From Propionimicrobium sp. PCR01-08-3 (GTDB lineage: Bacteria > Actinomycetota > Actinomycetes > Propionibacteriales > Propionibacteriaceae), in assembly GCF_030286045.1 (NCBI RefSeq), contig NZ_CP127390.1, positions 1,240,001 through 1,304,000 of the forward strand: a DNA stretch of 64,000 bases. Direction: 5' to 3'. The position numbers and the translations under genes were made by a program. The notes beneath the pieces were generated by a model. That model saw nothing but the letters and a program-made list of their open reading frames with translations. It had not been told where the DNA came from and made no database searches. This document shows positions 35,509 to 44,997 of this stretch, in pieces (position 1 is the first letter of the stretch; each line of letters starts with the position of its first letter).

Positions 35509-38500
35509 ATGGCGCAGGGATTCGTCCATCTGCACAATCACACCGATTTCTCGATGCTGGACGGTGCGGCCCGCGTCGAAGATCTGATCGTGGCGGCCAA
35601 GGAGCAGGGCATGCCCGCCATCGCGATCACCGACCACGGCAACATGTTCGGCGCCTTCGACTTCTTTAAGACCGCCACCAAGCACGAGATCAAGCCGATC
35701 ATCGGTTTGGAGGCCTACCTCACCCCGGGCACGCCCAGGTGGGAACGCAAACGCGTGCAGTTCGGTGACGGCACCGGCGACGATGTCGCCGCGAAGGGTG
35801 CCTACACCCACATGACCATCTGGAGCCAGACCCGCCAGGGCATGCACAACCTGTTCAAACTGAGTTCGCGCTCCAGCATCGAAGGCCAGTTCTACAAGCC
35901 CCGCGCCGACCGGGAACTGCTGAACGAATACCATGACGGGCTGATCGCCACCACCGGCTGCCCCTCGGGTGAGGTGCAGACCTATCTGCGGCTCGGACTG
36001 TTCGACAAGGCGGTGGCCTCGGCGGCCGAGTTTCAATCGATCTTCGGCAAGGAGAACTTCTTCGTCGAGCTGATGGATCACGGCCTGTCGATCGAGACGA
36101 AGGTGCGCGCCGACCTGCTGCGGCTGGCCAAGAAGATCGGCGCCCCGATGGTCGCCACCAACGACCTGCACTATGTCCACGCCGAGGACGCGAAGTCTCA
36201 GGACATCTTGCTGTGCGTGTCATCCGGATCCCGGGTGAACGAGCCCAACAGGTTCAAATTCGACGGCACTGGGTACTACCTCAAGTCCGCGGACGAGATG
36301 CGGACGCTGTTCAGTAACTATCCGGAGGCCTGCGATTCGACCTTGGAGATCGCGGAACGCTGCGAAACCGGCTTCGACGAGGGATCGGGCACCTTCATGC
36401 CGCAGTTCCCGGTGCCCGACGGCGAGACCGAGGAATCCTGGTTCAGGCACGAGGCCGAGATCGGCCTGCGCAAGCGTTTCGGCGACCCGCTGCCACACGA
36501 GATCCGGGAGCGCGCCGACTACGAGATCGGCATCATCTTGCAGAAGGGCTACCCGGGGTATTTCCTGGTGGTGGCCGACTACATCATGTGGGCCAAGAAC
36601 AATGGCATCCGGGTGGGGCCGGGCCGAGGCTCGGGCGCAGGGTCGATCATCGCCTACGCGATGGGCATCACCGAACTCGATCCGCTGCGTTACGGCCTGC
36701 TGTTCGAGCGATTCCTGAACCCGGAGCGGCCCTCGCTTCCCGACTTCGACGTGGACTTCGACGAGCGCCGCCGCGGCGAGGTACTCGACTACGTGACCCG
36801 CAAGTACGGCAAGGATCACGTCGCCCAGATCGTCACCTACGGCACCATCAAGGCCAAACAGGCGGTCAAGGACTCCGCCCGGGTGCTCGACAAGCCGTTC
36901 AACGTGGGGGAGCGCATCACCAAGGCGATGCCGGCCGCGGTGATGGGCAAGGACGTCCCGCTCAAGCAGATCTTCAATCCCGAGCATGGGCGTTACGGCG
37001 AAGGGGTGGAGTTTCGCGAGCTCTACGCGTCCGACCCCGAGGTCGAAGAAGTCGTCGACACCGCCCAGGGCATCGAGGGCCTGAAGCGGCAGTGGGGCGT
37101 GCACGCCTGCGGCGTCATCATGGGATCGGTTCCGCTGACCGACGTCATCCCCGTGATGAGGCGCGAGCAGGACGGCGCCATCATCACCCAGTTCGACTAC
37201 CCGAGCGCCGAGTCGCTGGGCCTGGTCAAGATGGACTTCCTGGGCTTGCGTAACCTCACGGTGATCGACGACGCGCTGCACAACATCGAGCGCAACCAGG
37301 GCGAGAAGATCGACATCAACCAGATCGCGCTCGACGATCCGGCCACCTTCGACCTGCTGCAACGCGGCGACACCCTCGGCGTCTTCCAGCTGGACGGCGG
37401 CCCGATGCGTGCCCTGCTGCGCTCGATGCGACCCGACCAGTTCGAGGACATCTCGGCAGTCGGTGCGCTGTATCGTCCGGGCCCGATGGGCGCCGACTCG
37501 CACAACAAGTACGCCAGGCGCAAGACCGGACGAGAACCGGTCACGCCCATTCACCCCGAGTTGGAGGAGCCACTCAAGGACATTCTGGGCGAGACCTACG
37601 GCCTGATCGTCTATCAAGAGCAGGTCATGGCCATCGCCCAGCGGTTGGCCGGCTACACACTGGGCGCCGCAGATCTGCTGCGCCGCGTGATGGGCAAGAA
37701 GAAGAAGAAAGAACTGGACGCCCAATACGACCGGTTCCGCGACGGCATGCTGGGGCGCGGCTATTCGCAGGCCGCCTTCCAGACCGTCTGGGACATTTTG
37801 GTCCCGTTCTCCGACTACGCCTTCAATAAATCTCACTCGGCCGCATACGGCCTGGTCAGCTATCAGACGGCCTGGCTGAAGGCCAACTATCCGACCGAAT
37901 ACATGGCGGCCCTGCTGCAGTCGGTGAAGGACGAAAAGGACAAGTCGGCGGTCTATCTGGCCGAATGCCGCCGGATGGGCATCAAGGTGCTACCGCCCGA
38001 CGTCAACGAGTCCGAATCGATCTTCACCGCTGTCGGCTCCGACATCCGCTTCGGGCTGGGCGCCGTGCGCAATGTCGGCGAGAACGTGGTGAAGGCGATC
38101 ATCGCCGGGCGTGAAGAACACGGCCCGGCCACCGATTTCTACTCCTACCTCGACAACATTCCGCTGGCTGCCTGCAACAAGCGGGTCACCGAATCGTTGA
38201 TCAAGGCGGGCGCCTTCGACTCCTTCGGGCACTCCCGGCGCGCCCTGATGGAGATCTTCGAGAACGCCGTCGACCAGGTGACCGAGCTCAAACGCAACGC
38301 CGAACACGGCCAGGATTCGCTGCTCGGCGGCTTCGGCATGGCGGACGAGTCTGCGACGCTGGCCCACGAACCGGTGCCCGAGATCGAGGACTGGGACAAG
38401 CGGACCAAACTCGCCTTCGAGCGCGAGATGCTCGGCCTGTACGTGTCGGATCACCCGCTCAATGGTCTGGAGCATGTGCTGCAGACCGAACGGTCGACGA

Positions 38501-39030
38501 CCATCGCTGGCTTGAGTGAACGCGGTGAGGGCGCCCAGGGCTCGACCCAGACCATCTGCGGAATGATCACCCAGGTGCAGCGCCGGCAGACCAAACAGGG
38601 CCGCATCTGGGCATCGCTGATCGTCGAGGACATGGACGCGTCCATCAACGTCTCGGTCTTCCCGAATGTCTACGAGCAGGTGGCCGGTGAGCTGGTGCCC
38701 GACTCGATCGTCCGGGTGAAGGGACGCGTGAACGTGCGTGACGACTCGGTCGAGCTGCACGCCGACACCGTGACCAGCATGGACGTGACTTCCGCGGACA
38801 ACCGCCCGGTGATCATCGAGATGAGGGTCAACCGTTGCACACCGGGAGTGGTCGACTCGCTGCGCGGCGTGTTGTGCGCGCACCCCGGCCCGACCCAGGT
38901 GAGGTTGCGGCTGAAGAGCCCGGACAGCTCCACCCTCTTCCAGTTAGCCGACGAATTGCGGGTCAGCCCCTCTCAGCCTTTGGTGGCCGACCTGAAGGCG
39001 CTGCTGGGCCCATCCTGCCTCGGGGTGTGA
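35509..39030 (+). CDS. dnaE: DNA polymerase III alpha subunit DnaE
   Basis: Catalytic subunit of the replicative polymerase. 1173 residues, the DnaE1 size. The N-terminal PHP domain (about 1-280) retains HLHNHTDFSMLDGA and ITDHGNMFG metal-site motifs, as in actinobacterial enzymes with intrinsic proofreading. The palm has LPDFDVDFDERRRGEV with the catalytic aspartates at about residues 412-416. RPGPMGADSHNKYARRK and QEQVMAIAQ follow in the fingers. The C-terminal part carries an OB fold near 990-1070 and the tau-binding end. AGGAGG lies about 9 bases before the ATG, and TAGGGT at 35468 is a possible -10. It appears to be a single-gene transcript. Confidence 0.98.
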   Translation: MAQGFVHLHNHTDFSMLDGAARVEDLIVAAKEQGMPAIAITDHGNMFGAFDFFKTATKHEIKPIIGLEAYLTPGTPRWERKRVQFGDGTGDDVAAKGAYTHMTIWSQTRQGMHNLFKLSSRSSIEGQFYKPRADRELLNEYHDGLIATTGCPSGEVQTYLRLGLFDKAVASAAEFQSIFGKENFFVELMDHGLSIETKVRADLLRLAKKIGAPMVATNDLHYVHAEDAKSQDILLCVSSGSRVNEPNRFKFDGTGYYLKSADEMRTLFSNYPEACDSTLEIAERCETGFDEGSGTFMPQFPVPDGETEESWFRHEAEIGLRKRFGDPLPHEIRERADYEIGIILQKGYPGYFLVVADYIMWAKNNGIRVGPGRGSGAGSIIAYAMGITELDPLRYGLLFERFLNPERPSLPDFDVDFDERRRGEVLDYVTRKYGKDHVAQIVTYGTIKAKQAVKDSARVLDKPFNVGERITKAMPAAVMGKDVPLKQIFNPEHGRYGEGVEFRELYASDPEVEEVVDTAQGIEGLKRQWGVHACGVIMGSVPLTDVIPVMRREQDGAIITQFDYPSAESLGLVKMDFLGLRNLTVIDDALHNIERNQGEKIDINQIALDDPATFDLLQRGDTLGVFQLDGGPMRALLRSMRPDQFEDISAVGALYRPGPMGADSHNKYARRKTGREPVTPIHPELEEPLKDILGETYGLIVYQEQVMAIAQRLAGYTLGAADLLRRVMGKKKKKELDAQYDRFRDGMLGRGYSQAAFQTVWDILVPFSDYAFNKSHSAAYGLVSYQTAWLKANYPTEYMAALLQSVKDEKDKSAVYLAECRRMGIKVLPPDVNESESIFTAVGSDIRFGLGAVRNVGENVVKAIIAGREEHGPATDFYSYLDNIPLAACNKRVTESLIKAGAFDSFGHSRRALMEIFENAVDQVTELKRNAEHGQDSLLGGFGMADESATLAHEPVPEIEDWDKRTKLAFEREMLGLYVSDHPLNGLEHVLQTERSTTIAGLSERGEGAQGSTQTICGMITQVQRRQTKQGRIWASLIVEDMDASINVSVFPNVYEQVAGELVPDSIVRVKGRVNVRDDSVELHADTVTSMDVTSADNRPVIIEMRVNRCTPGVVDSLRGVLCAHPGPTQVRLRLKSPDSSTLFQLADELRVSPSQPLVADLKALLGPSCLGV

Positions 39031-39134
39031 TTTCCGGCCCTACGGCGAATCCGGTGACCTCGTCCCGGCGCGAAGCATCGCCGATCCGAAGCCTCCGCTC
39101 GGCGCCCATTGTTCGTCACGCCCTAGACTGAGGA

Positions 39135-39159
39135 GCGGTCGCGGCAATACCGCGGCCGC
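39135..39159 (+). other. hairpin between a candidate promoter and the next gene
   Basis: GCGGTCGCGG and CCGCGGCCGC pair with one G-T wobble around the loop CAATA. It follows TAGACT (39124-39129, a candidate -10) and precedes the start at 39195, so it would lie in the 5' UTR or act as the dnaE terminator. Confidence 0.4.
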
Positions 39160-39194
39160 TGGCGGCACGAGCATCCGAGATGAGGAAGGTGTTG

Positions 39195-39860
39195 ATGAGC
39201 GACACAGCAGCCGACAACAGGCTCACCGAGGACGTGACCGTGCCCGTTGCCGAACCCGGACGCGGTATCCCACCGGCCGGCGACAAGGCCCGGCGTCGCC
39301 TGAACCCGGATTCGTTAGGGGTGCGGATCGGCTTGTACCTCGCCATCGTCGTGCTCTTGGGTGTCGTGGCAGGGCTGGTCTGGCATGCGATCGTGAAGTT
39401 GCCGACCTATCTGACCAGTGACGACGGCTCGGTTCAGATGACCGAGCGCGCCATCGGCCAGATCTTCGCCATCGATGCGATCTTCGTGATCATCGGTCTG
39501 CTCGTCGGGGTCGTGCTGGGGCTGGTGGCGTGGTTCCTCTTCAACAAGATGGGCTGGCCACTCGCCGTCATGGCGACACTCGGCGGCTTGGCGAGCGGAG
39601 GAACCTGCTGGCTGATGGGGATCATTCTGGGCCCGAGAAACTTCGCGGAACGAGTGGTGTCCGCGAACGTGGGAGACCAGGTGCCGATCGACTTCCAACT
39701 GCACACAGTGTCCGCGCTGCTGGTCTGGGCGCTCGGCGCGATCATCCCGGTGATGCTGTACGCGAATCTGAGCCGTGAGGACGACGGCGACGAGTCAGCC
39801 GACGCGTCCGATGTCGGCGAAGCTCGCTCCGACAGCGCCGGCAAGATCGCGAGCGGCTAG
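39195..39860 (+). CDS. four-span membrane protein, unknown function
   Basis: 221-residue protein that I do not recognise. The N-terminal 40 residues are polar and end in KARRRLN. Four hydrophobic segments follow (about 48-68, 90-118, 123-146 and 163-182), and the last 30 residues are acidic ([20 protein letters not shown]). No catalytic motif is visible. The ATG at 39195 is 5 bases after GGAAGG; an ATG at 39180 is in frame but lies before that site. The last 66 bases overlap the convergent ybaK gene, which constrains its acidic tail. A role linked to dnaE or the his operon is not implied. Confidence 0.8.
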   Translation: MSDTAADNRLTEDVTVPVAEPGRGIPPAGDKARRRLNPDSLGVRIGLYLAIVVLLGVVAGLVWHAIVKLPTYLTSDDGSVQMTERAIGQIFAIDAIFVIIGLLVGVVLGLVAWFLFNKMGWPLAVMATLGGLASGGTCWLMGIILGPRNFAERVVSANVGDQVPIDFQLHTVSALLVWALGAIIPVMLYANLSREDDGDESADASDVGEARSDSAGKIASG

Positions 39861-40301
39861 TTCCACGGAAAACCCGCGCCTGCCACCCGACACCAGCATG
39901 GTGTCGAACTGCAACGCCGACTCGTCGATGAAGACCGGAAGCTGGCGTTTTTGCCCAATCGGAGAGATGCCGCCGACGATGTAGCCGGTGAGGCGTTCGG
40001 CGTCCGCCGGGTCGGCCATGGTGGCCTTCTTGGCGCCGGCGGCCTGGGCCAGGGCCTTCAGATCGAGTTGGCCGGAAACCGGCACCACGGCGCACACGTG
40101 CGGGTGCTTGGCGCCGGTGAGTTCGGCGACCAGAGTTTTGAACGTGCGGTGCGGGTCGACGCCCATCACCGCGACGGTTTCTTCACCGAAATGATGGTTG
40201 CCGGGGTCGTGCTCGTATTCGTGAACGGTGAACGGCACCTTGGCACGGGTCAAGACGGTCGTGGCCGGGGTGGCCGCCCCGGCAGTCTTGCGTTTGCTCA
40301 T
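39795..40301 (-). CDS. ybaK: Cys-tRNA(Pro)/Cys-tRNA(Cys) deacylase, YbaK family
   Basis: 168-residue YbaK-type editing protein that hydrolyses mischarged Cys-tRNA(Pro). [39 protein letters not shown] at the N-terminus, the Lys in [23 protein letters not shown] and [22 protein letters not shown] are all typical of the bacterial family. Start at ATG 40301 (MSKRKTAG); the upstream extension has no conserved sequence. The 3' end overlaps the convergent membrane-protein gene by 66 bases. Divergent from hisD. Related functions, such as free Cys-tRNA deacylation, are possible. Confidence 0.92.
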   Translation of the reverse strand: MSKRKTAGAATPATTVLTRAKVPFTVHEYEHDPGNHHFGEETVAVMGVDPHRTFKTLVAELTGAKHPHVCAVVPVSGQLDLKALAQAAGAKKATMADPADAERLTGYIVGGISPIGQKRQLPVFIDESALQFDTMLVSGGRRGFSVELAARDLAGAVGASFADIGRVG

Positions 40302-40331
40302 ACTCGACACATACCAGAACCCGGCAACCAC

Positions 40332-40411
40332 GACGCTCGACCGCAAGATGTCCGCGTCTCGGCTCTTCACGTCAATAGCGGACGCTCGCGGAGACGCTCG
40401 ATCGCAAGATG
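40332..40411. repeat. pair of 19-base direct repeats, 61 bases apart
   Basis: GACGCTCGACCGCAAGATG (40332-40350) and GACGCTCGATCGCAAGATG (40393-40411) differ at one base. They lie in the ybaK-hisD intergenic region and might be regulator sites or the traces of a short duplication. Confidence 0.45.
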
Positions 40412-40502
40412 CGCGCGCAGCTGGCCGCATCACGAGGATGACCGGAAAGAACCGGTGGATACCGCCGGCAAGACTGGTCCGCGCCAGGCACGCGTGCACC
40501 AT

Positions 40503-40508
40503 TAGAAT
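40503..40508 (+). promoter_or_regulatory. -10 element for leaderless hisD transcript
   Basis: TAGAAT ends 7 bases before GTG 40516, the chosen hisD start, and no Shine-Dalgarno sequence is present. This fits the leaderless spacing seen at several other genes in the window. Confidence 0.5.
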
Positions 40509-40515
40509 CGGGTAT

Positions 40516-41826
40516 GTGCTTTCGGTGATCGACCTGACCAATCAAACCCTGGATGACTATTCGGCCGTGTTGCCGCGCGGACGCTTCGACGTCGACCATG
40601 CGGTGGCCACCGTGCGTCCGATCAGCGAGGCGGTGCGCGACGAAGGGGTGGACGCCCTGCTGCGCTTCAGCGAGCAGTTCGATCATGTGATTCCGGCCGA
40701 TCTCAGGGTGCCCGCCGAGGCGCTCCGAGCCGCCCTCGGCGAGCTCGATCCGAAGGTGCGCGAAGCGATCGAGGTGTCGATCGAACGCCGCCGCAAGGTG
40801 TGCGAACAGATCGAGACCGAACCCCAGTGGCGCAGCGTCGAGCTCGCCCCGGGCGCGGTGGTCGGCAACGAGATGGTTCCGGTGCGCAGAGTCGGATTGT
40901 ATGTGCCCGGGGGGCTGGCCCCGCTGGCCTCCAGCGTCGTGATGAACGTGGTGCCCGCCCAGGTCGCCGGAGTCTCCTCGCTTGCGGTGGCGACTCCGCC
41001 GCAGGCCGAGTTCGGCGGCCTGCCGCACCCGGTGACCCTGGCCACCTGTGCGCTGCTCGGTGTGGACGAGGTCTATGCGGTGGGTGGCGCCCAGGCGATC
41101 GCGATGTTCGCCCACGGAGTGGCCGGATTGTGTCCCAGGGTCGATCTGGTGACCGGGCCGGGCAATATCTATGTGGTCGCGGCGAAGAGGCTGCTGCGCG
41201 GGGTGGTCGGCATCGACGCGGAGGCCGGCCCGACAGAGATCGCGGTGCTGGCCGACGATACCGCCGACCCGCGTTTCGTCGCATCCGACCTGATCAGCCA
41301 GGCCGAACACGATCCGATGGCCGGATCGGTGCTCATCACGCCCAGCCGGACCCTGGCCGAGCAGGTGCAGGCCGAGGTGGCCGCCCAGGTCGCCGCACTC
41401 GCCACCGCCGAACGCCTGACGAAGGCCCTGACCGGCGAGCAATCGGCGATCGTGCTGGTCAAAGACCTCGACCAGGGTGTCGAGGTCGCGAATGCCTACG
41501 CGGCCGAGCATCTCGAGATACAGACGTCCGATGCGGTGCAGGTGGCGCATCGCATTCACAATGCCGGCGCGATCTTCGTCGGTGACTACGCGCCGGTGCC
41601 GCTCGGTGACTATTCGGCGGGCTCCACGCATGTGCTGCCGACCGGCAGCGCGGCGCGCTACTCGTCCGGGCTGACGGTGCGCAGCTTCATGAAGTCGATC
41701 CACGTCATCGCGTACTCCCGCGAGGGGCTGGCCGCGATAGGCGAGGAAATCATGAACTTCGCGCATGCCGAGAATCTGCCCGGCCACGCCGCGGCCATCG
41801 ACGTCCGGTTGGGGGAGCAGCGATGA
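40516..41826 (+). CDS. hisD: histidinol dehydrogenase
   Basis: Last two oxidations of histidine synthesis (histidinol to histidine), NAD- and Zn-dependent. 436 residues. [49 protein letters not shown] and the zinc-site region around AEHLEIQT are conserved. Start taken as GTG 40516, 7 bases after TAGAAT; GTG 40525 is an alternative. A much longer upstream frame has no conserved sequence and crosses the divergent ybaK gene. First gene of a tightly overlapped his operon (hisD-C-B-H-priA). Confidence 0.97.
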   Translation: MLSVIDLTNQTLDDYSAVLPRGRFDVDHAVATVRPISEAVRDEGVDALLRFSEQFDHVIPADLRVPAEALRAALGELDPKVREAIEVSIERRRKVCEQIETEPQWRSVELAPGAVVGNEMVPVRRVGLYVPGGLAPLASSVVMNVVPAQVAGVSSLAVATPPQAEFGGLPHPVTLATCALLGVDEVYAVGGAQAIAMFAHGVAGLCPRVDLVTGPGNIYVVAAKRLLRGVVGIDAEAGPTEIAVLADDTADPRFVASDLISQAEHDPMAGSVLITPSRTLAEQVQAEVAAQVAALATAERLTKALTGEQSAIVLVKDLDQGVEVANAYAAEHLEIQTSDAVQVAHRIHNAGAIFVGDYAPVPLGDYSAGSTHVLPTGSAARYSSGLTVRSFMKSIHVIAYSREGLAAIGEEIMNFAHAENLPGHAAAIDVRLGEQR

Positions 41827-42953
41827 GCGCGGGCAGCGACATCACCTTGGACCAGTTGCCGCTGCGTCCCGAGCTGGTCGGCCAGGAGCCCTACGGTGCT
41901 CCGCAACTCGATGTGCCGGTGATGCTGAACGTCAACGAGAACCCATATCCGCCGAGTTCCAAGGTGCGCATCCAGATGGCCGAGGCCATCCGTGACCTGA
42001 CCAAGACGATCAACCGGTACCCCGACCGGGAGGCCCTGGCGCTGCGGCAAGATCTGGCGCGCTATCTCGGATTCGGACTCGGCGCCGAAAACATCTGGGT
42101 GGCCAACGGCTCCAACGAGGTGATGACCCATCTGCTGCAGGCCTTCGGCGGTCCCGGACGCACCCTGCTGGCCTTCACTCCGACCTATTCGATGTATCCG
42201 GAGTATGCGCGCAACACCCACACCGGATATGTCACCGTGCCCAGGAAACACGACTTCACCGTGGACGCCGAGCTGGTGCTCTCGGCGATCGCGGAACACC
42301 ATGCCGACATCGTGCTGATCTGTACCCCGAACAACCCGACCGGCACCCAGACCCCGGTCAGCGTCATCGAGGAGATCTGCGCCGGCACCGATGCGATGGT
42401 GATCGTCGACGAGGCCTACCAGGAATTCACCGAGGTGCCGGCCGACTCCTCGCTGGCCCTGCTGCCACGCTTCGGCAAGCTCGTGGTGAGCCGCACCATG
42501 AGCAAGGCATTCGCCCTGGCCGGTGGACGCGTCGGTTACTTCGCGGCGGCCCCGGCGGTGGTGGATGCCTGCCGGATCGTCCGGCTGCCCTATCACATGT
42601 CGGCCCAAACCCAGGCGGTCGCCCGGGTGGCGCTTGCCCACACCCCCGAGATGCTCGGGCAGGTTGATGCCCTGCGGGATTCCTGCCAGCAGATCCAGCA
42701 ATGGCTGCGCCACCTCGGCCTCGAAGTCATCCCCAGCCAATCGAACTTCTGTCTGTTCGGCCGTTTCGCAGACCGGCATGCCGTCTGGCAAGCACTTTTG
42801 GACCGTGGTGTGCTGATCCGGGAGACCGGGCCGCAAGGATTCCTGCGGGTGTCGGCGGGAACCGGCCAAGAAATGTCAGAGTTCCGTGCTGCACTGAGTG
42901 ACATCCTTCCCGACCACCAGGTGCTCAGCCCAGATGAGGAGCCAGCCAGATGA
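41823..42953 (+). CDS. hisC: histidinol-phosphate aminotransferase
   Basis: PLP enzyme converting imidazole acetol phosphate to histidinol phosphate. 376 residues. [13 protein letters not shown] at the N-terminus, [31 protein letters not shown] and [17 protein letters not shown] with the PLP lysine are all present. It overlaps hisD and hisB by four bases each (ATGA). GGGGGAGCAGCG upstream provides the ribosome site. Confidence 0.97.
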   Translation: MSAGSDITLDQLPLRPELVGQEPYGAPQLDVPVMLNVNENPYPPSSKVRIQMAEAIRDLTKTINRYPDREALALRQDLARYLGFGLGAENIWVANGSNEVMTHLLQAFGGPGRTLLAFTPTYSMYPEYARNTHTGYVTVPRKHDFTVDAELVLSAIAEHHADIVLICTPNNPTGTQTPVSVIEEICAGTDAMVIVDEAYQEFTEVPADSSLALLPRFGKLVVSRTMSKAFALAGGRVGYFAAAPAVVDACRIVRLPYHMSAQTQAVARVALAHTPEMLGQVDALRDSCQQIQQWLRHLGLEVIPSQSNFCLFGRFADRHAVWQALLDRGVLIRETGPQGFLRVSAGTGQEMSEFRAALSDILPDHQVLSPDEEPAR

Positions 42954-43567
42954 CCAACGAGCCACGTATCGCCGAGATCCACCGGGCGACCAGTGAATCA
43001 GATGTGCACGTCAAGCTGAACCTCGACGGCACAGGGGAATCCACCATCAGCACCGGCGTCGGCTTCTACGACCACATGCTCACCGCTTTGTCGAAGCACT
43101 CGCTGATCGACATGGAGGTCGCCACCACCGGAGACCTCTTCATCGACGGACATCACTCGATCGAGGACACCGCGATCGCGATCGGGCAGGCCCTGGGTCA
43201 GGCGCTCGGCGATAAACGGGGCATCCGCCGCTATGCGGACGCCACCGTTCCGTTGGACGAAGCCCTGGCCAGGTGTGTGGTCGACGTAGCCGGCCGACCC
43301 TATGCGGTGGTCAGCGGCGAACCGGAAAGCCAGATCACGGCGCGCATCGGCGGCACCGACCCGCTGTACGCGGGGTCGATGACCGCCCACGTGGTCGAGT
43401 CACTGGCCTTCAACGCCGGCATCTGCGTCCACCTGACCCTGCTGGCCGGACGCGAACCGCACCACATCGTGGAGTCCGAATTCAAGGCGCTGGCCCGCGC
43501 GCTGCGCTTCGCTGTCGAACCCGATCCGCGGGTGAGTGGCATCCCCAGCACCAAGGGTGCGCTGTGA
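42950..43567 (+). CDS. hisB: imidazoleglycerol-phosphate dehydratase
   Basis: Mn-dependent dehydratase of histidine synthesis. 205 residues, monofunctional (no histidinol phosphatase domain). Metal-binding repeats are readable: [34 protein letters not shown] and [15 protein letters not shown]. The ATG overlaps the hisC stop by four bases and the stop overlaps hisH (GTGA). The histidinol-phosphate phosphatase activity must come from another gene outside the window. Confidence 0.97.
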   Translation: MTNEPRIAEIHRATSESDVHVKLNLDGTGESTISTGVGFYDHMLTALSKHSLIDMEVATTGDLFIDGHHSIEDTAIAIGQALGQALGDKRGIRRYADATVPLDEALARCVVDVAGRPYAVVSGEPESQITARIGGTDPLYAGSMTAHVVESLAFNAGICVHLTLLAGREPHHIVESEFKALARALRFAVEPDPRVSGIPSTKGAL

Positions 43568-44202
43568 CGGCTTCGGTCAAGGTCGGAGTGCTCGACTACG
43601 GGTCGGGCAACCTGCACTCGGCCTGCCGTGCCCTCGCCGCCGCCGGGGCCGAAGTCGAGCTGGGTTCCGAGCCCGGTGACTTCGCCTCGTCCGATGCTCT
43701 GGTGGTGCCCGGAGTCGGTGCGTTCGCCGCTTGCATGGCCGGGCTGCACCAGGTCGGTGGCGACGACCTGGTGCGCGACTGGGTCGCGGCCGGACGCAAA
43801 CTGCTCGGCATCTGCGTGGGCCATCAGGTGCTGTTCGCACGGGGCGTCGAGCGCGGCATCCAGGCAGACGGCATCGGCGTGTTCCCGGGAACCGTCGAGA
43901 GGCTTACCGCCACGAGGCTTCCGCACATGGGCTGGAACACCGTCGAGGTGCCCCGGCCGGCCGGGGTCTTCGAGGACTTGGGTGAGAGTAGGTTCTACTT
44001 CGTCCACTCGTACGGGGTACATGCCACCGATGACGATGGCACGCCATCCGTACCGCCAGATGCCCGCATCACCTGGTGCGAGCATGAAAAAGATAGGTTC
44101 ATCGCTGCCGTTCAGTGGGGAAGTGTGACCAGCACTCAGTTCCATCCCGAGAAATCGGGAGCCGCCGGTGCCGCACTACTCCGCCATTGGCTGATGAGTT
44201 AG
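43564..44202 (+). CDS. hisH: imidazole glycerol phosphate synthase glutaminase subunit
   Basis: Class I amidotransferase giving ammonia to HisF. 212 residues. [11 protein letters not shown] near the N-terminus, [11 protein letters not shown] (oxyanion region), [10 protein letters not shown] with the nucleophile Cys, [17 protein letters not shown], and FHPEKSG with catalytic His and Glu. GICVGHQ replaces the more usual GICLGMQ. It starts at GTG 43564 overlapping the hisB stop. Its partner hisF is not in the window. Confidence 0.96.
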   Translation: MTASVKVGVLDYGSGNLHSACRALAAAGAEVELGSEPGDFASSDALVVPGVGAFAACMAGLHQVGGDDLVRDWVAAGRKLLGICVGHQVLFARGVERGIQADGIGVFPGTVERLTATRLPHMGWNTVEVPRPAGVFEDLGESRFYFVHSYGVHATDDDGTPSVPPDARITWCEHEKDRFIAAVQWGSVTSTQFHPEKSGAAGAALLRHWLMS

Positions 44203-44213
44203 GCTCGATAGAC

Positions 44214-44984
44214 GTGTCCATGACCCATACTGCACCTGTTGCAGAACCGACCAGGCTGGTCTTGCTGCCGGCGGTTGACGTACAAAACGGCAAGGCCGTG
44301 CAGCTCATCCAAGGAGCCGCAGGCACCGAACGGGTATTCGGGGATCCACTCGAATCCGCGCTTCGCTGGCAATCCCAAGGCGCCACCTGGTTGCACCTGG
44401 TCGATCTCGATGCTGCTTTCGGACGCGGCTCCAACGCCGACCAACTCGCCGAGGTGATCGATGCCCTCGACGTGGATGTCGAGCTGTCCGGCGGCATCCG
44501 CGACGACACCTCGCTGGAGCGGGCATTGGGCACCGGAGCGCGCCGGGTCAACGTCGGCACGGCCGCCCTGGAGAATCCGGAATGGTGCGAGGAGATCATC
44601 CAAAGCTTCGGCGACCGGATCGCCATCGGGCTCGATGTGCGCGGGGAAGAGCTGGCTGCCCGCGGCTGGACGACCAGTGGCGGCAACGTCTTCGACACCG
44701 TTGCCCGGATGACGGCTGCCGGCTGTGAACGTTTCGTGGTGACCGATGTCGCCAGTGACGGGATGCTGAGCGGCCCGAATCTGGAGCTGCTCGGTGCGGT
44801 GTGTGCGCGCACCGATGGCAAAGTGGTGGCGAGCGGCGGCATCTCCTCGTTGCATGACCTCAAGATGCTGTCGGGGTTGGTGCCGATCGGCGTGGAGGGT
44901 GCCATCATCGGGACCGCGCTGTATGTGGGCAACTTCACCTTGACCGAGGCGCTGGAGACCGTGCACGCGCCCCAGTTGAGCTGA
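44214..44984 (+). CDS. priA: bifunctional phosphoribosyl isomerase PriA (HisA/TrpF)
   Basis: TIM-barrel isomerase that in actinobacteria serves both histidine (HisA) and tryptophan (TrpF) synthesis. [18 protein letters not shown] contains the first catalytic Asp. [33 protein letters not shown] (with second Asp region), VTDVASDGM and [10 protein letters not shown] follow. Dual function is supported by the absence of trpF beside trpECBA in this window. No ribosome site is visible; TAGGCT lies 8 bases before GTG 44214, so a leaderless start is likely, with ATG 44220 as alternative. It is separated from hisH by 11 bases, so an internal promoter would lie within the operon. Confidence 0.93.
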   Translation: MSMTHTAPVAEPTRLVLLPAVDVQNGKAVQLIQGAAGTERVFGDPLESALRWQSQGATWLHLVDLDAAFGRGSNADQLAEVIDALDVDVELSGGIRDDTSLERALGTGARRVNVGTAALENPEWCEEIIQSFGDRIAIGLDVRGEELAARGWTTSGGNVFDTVARMTAAGCERFVVTDVASDGMLSGPNLELLGAVCARTDGKVVASGGISSLHDLKMLSGLVPIGVEGAIIGTALYVGNFTLTEALETVHAPQLS

Positions 44985-44997
44985 GAAATGGGCCGCC

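Noticed and set aside
40228-40515. Long N-terminal extension of hisD
   Set aside because: It crosses the divergent ybaK gene and contains no HisD sequence; TAGAAT 7 bases before GTG 40516 gives a better start.
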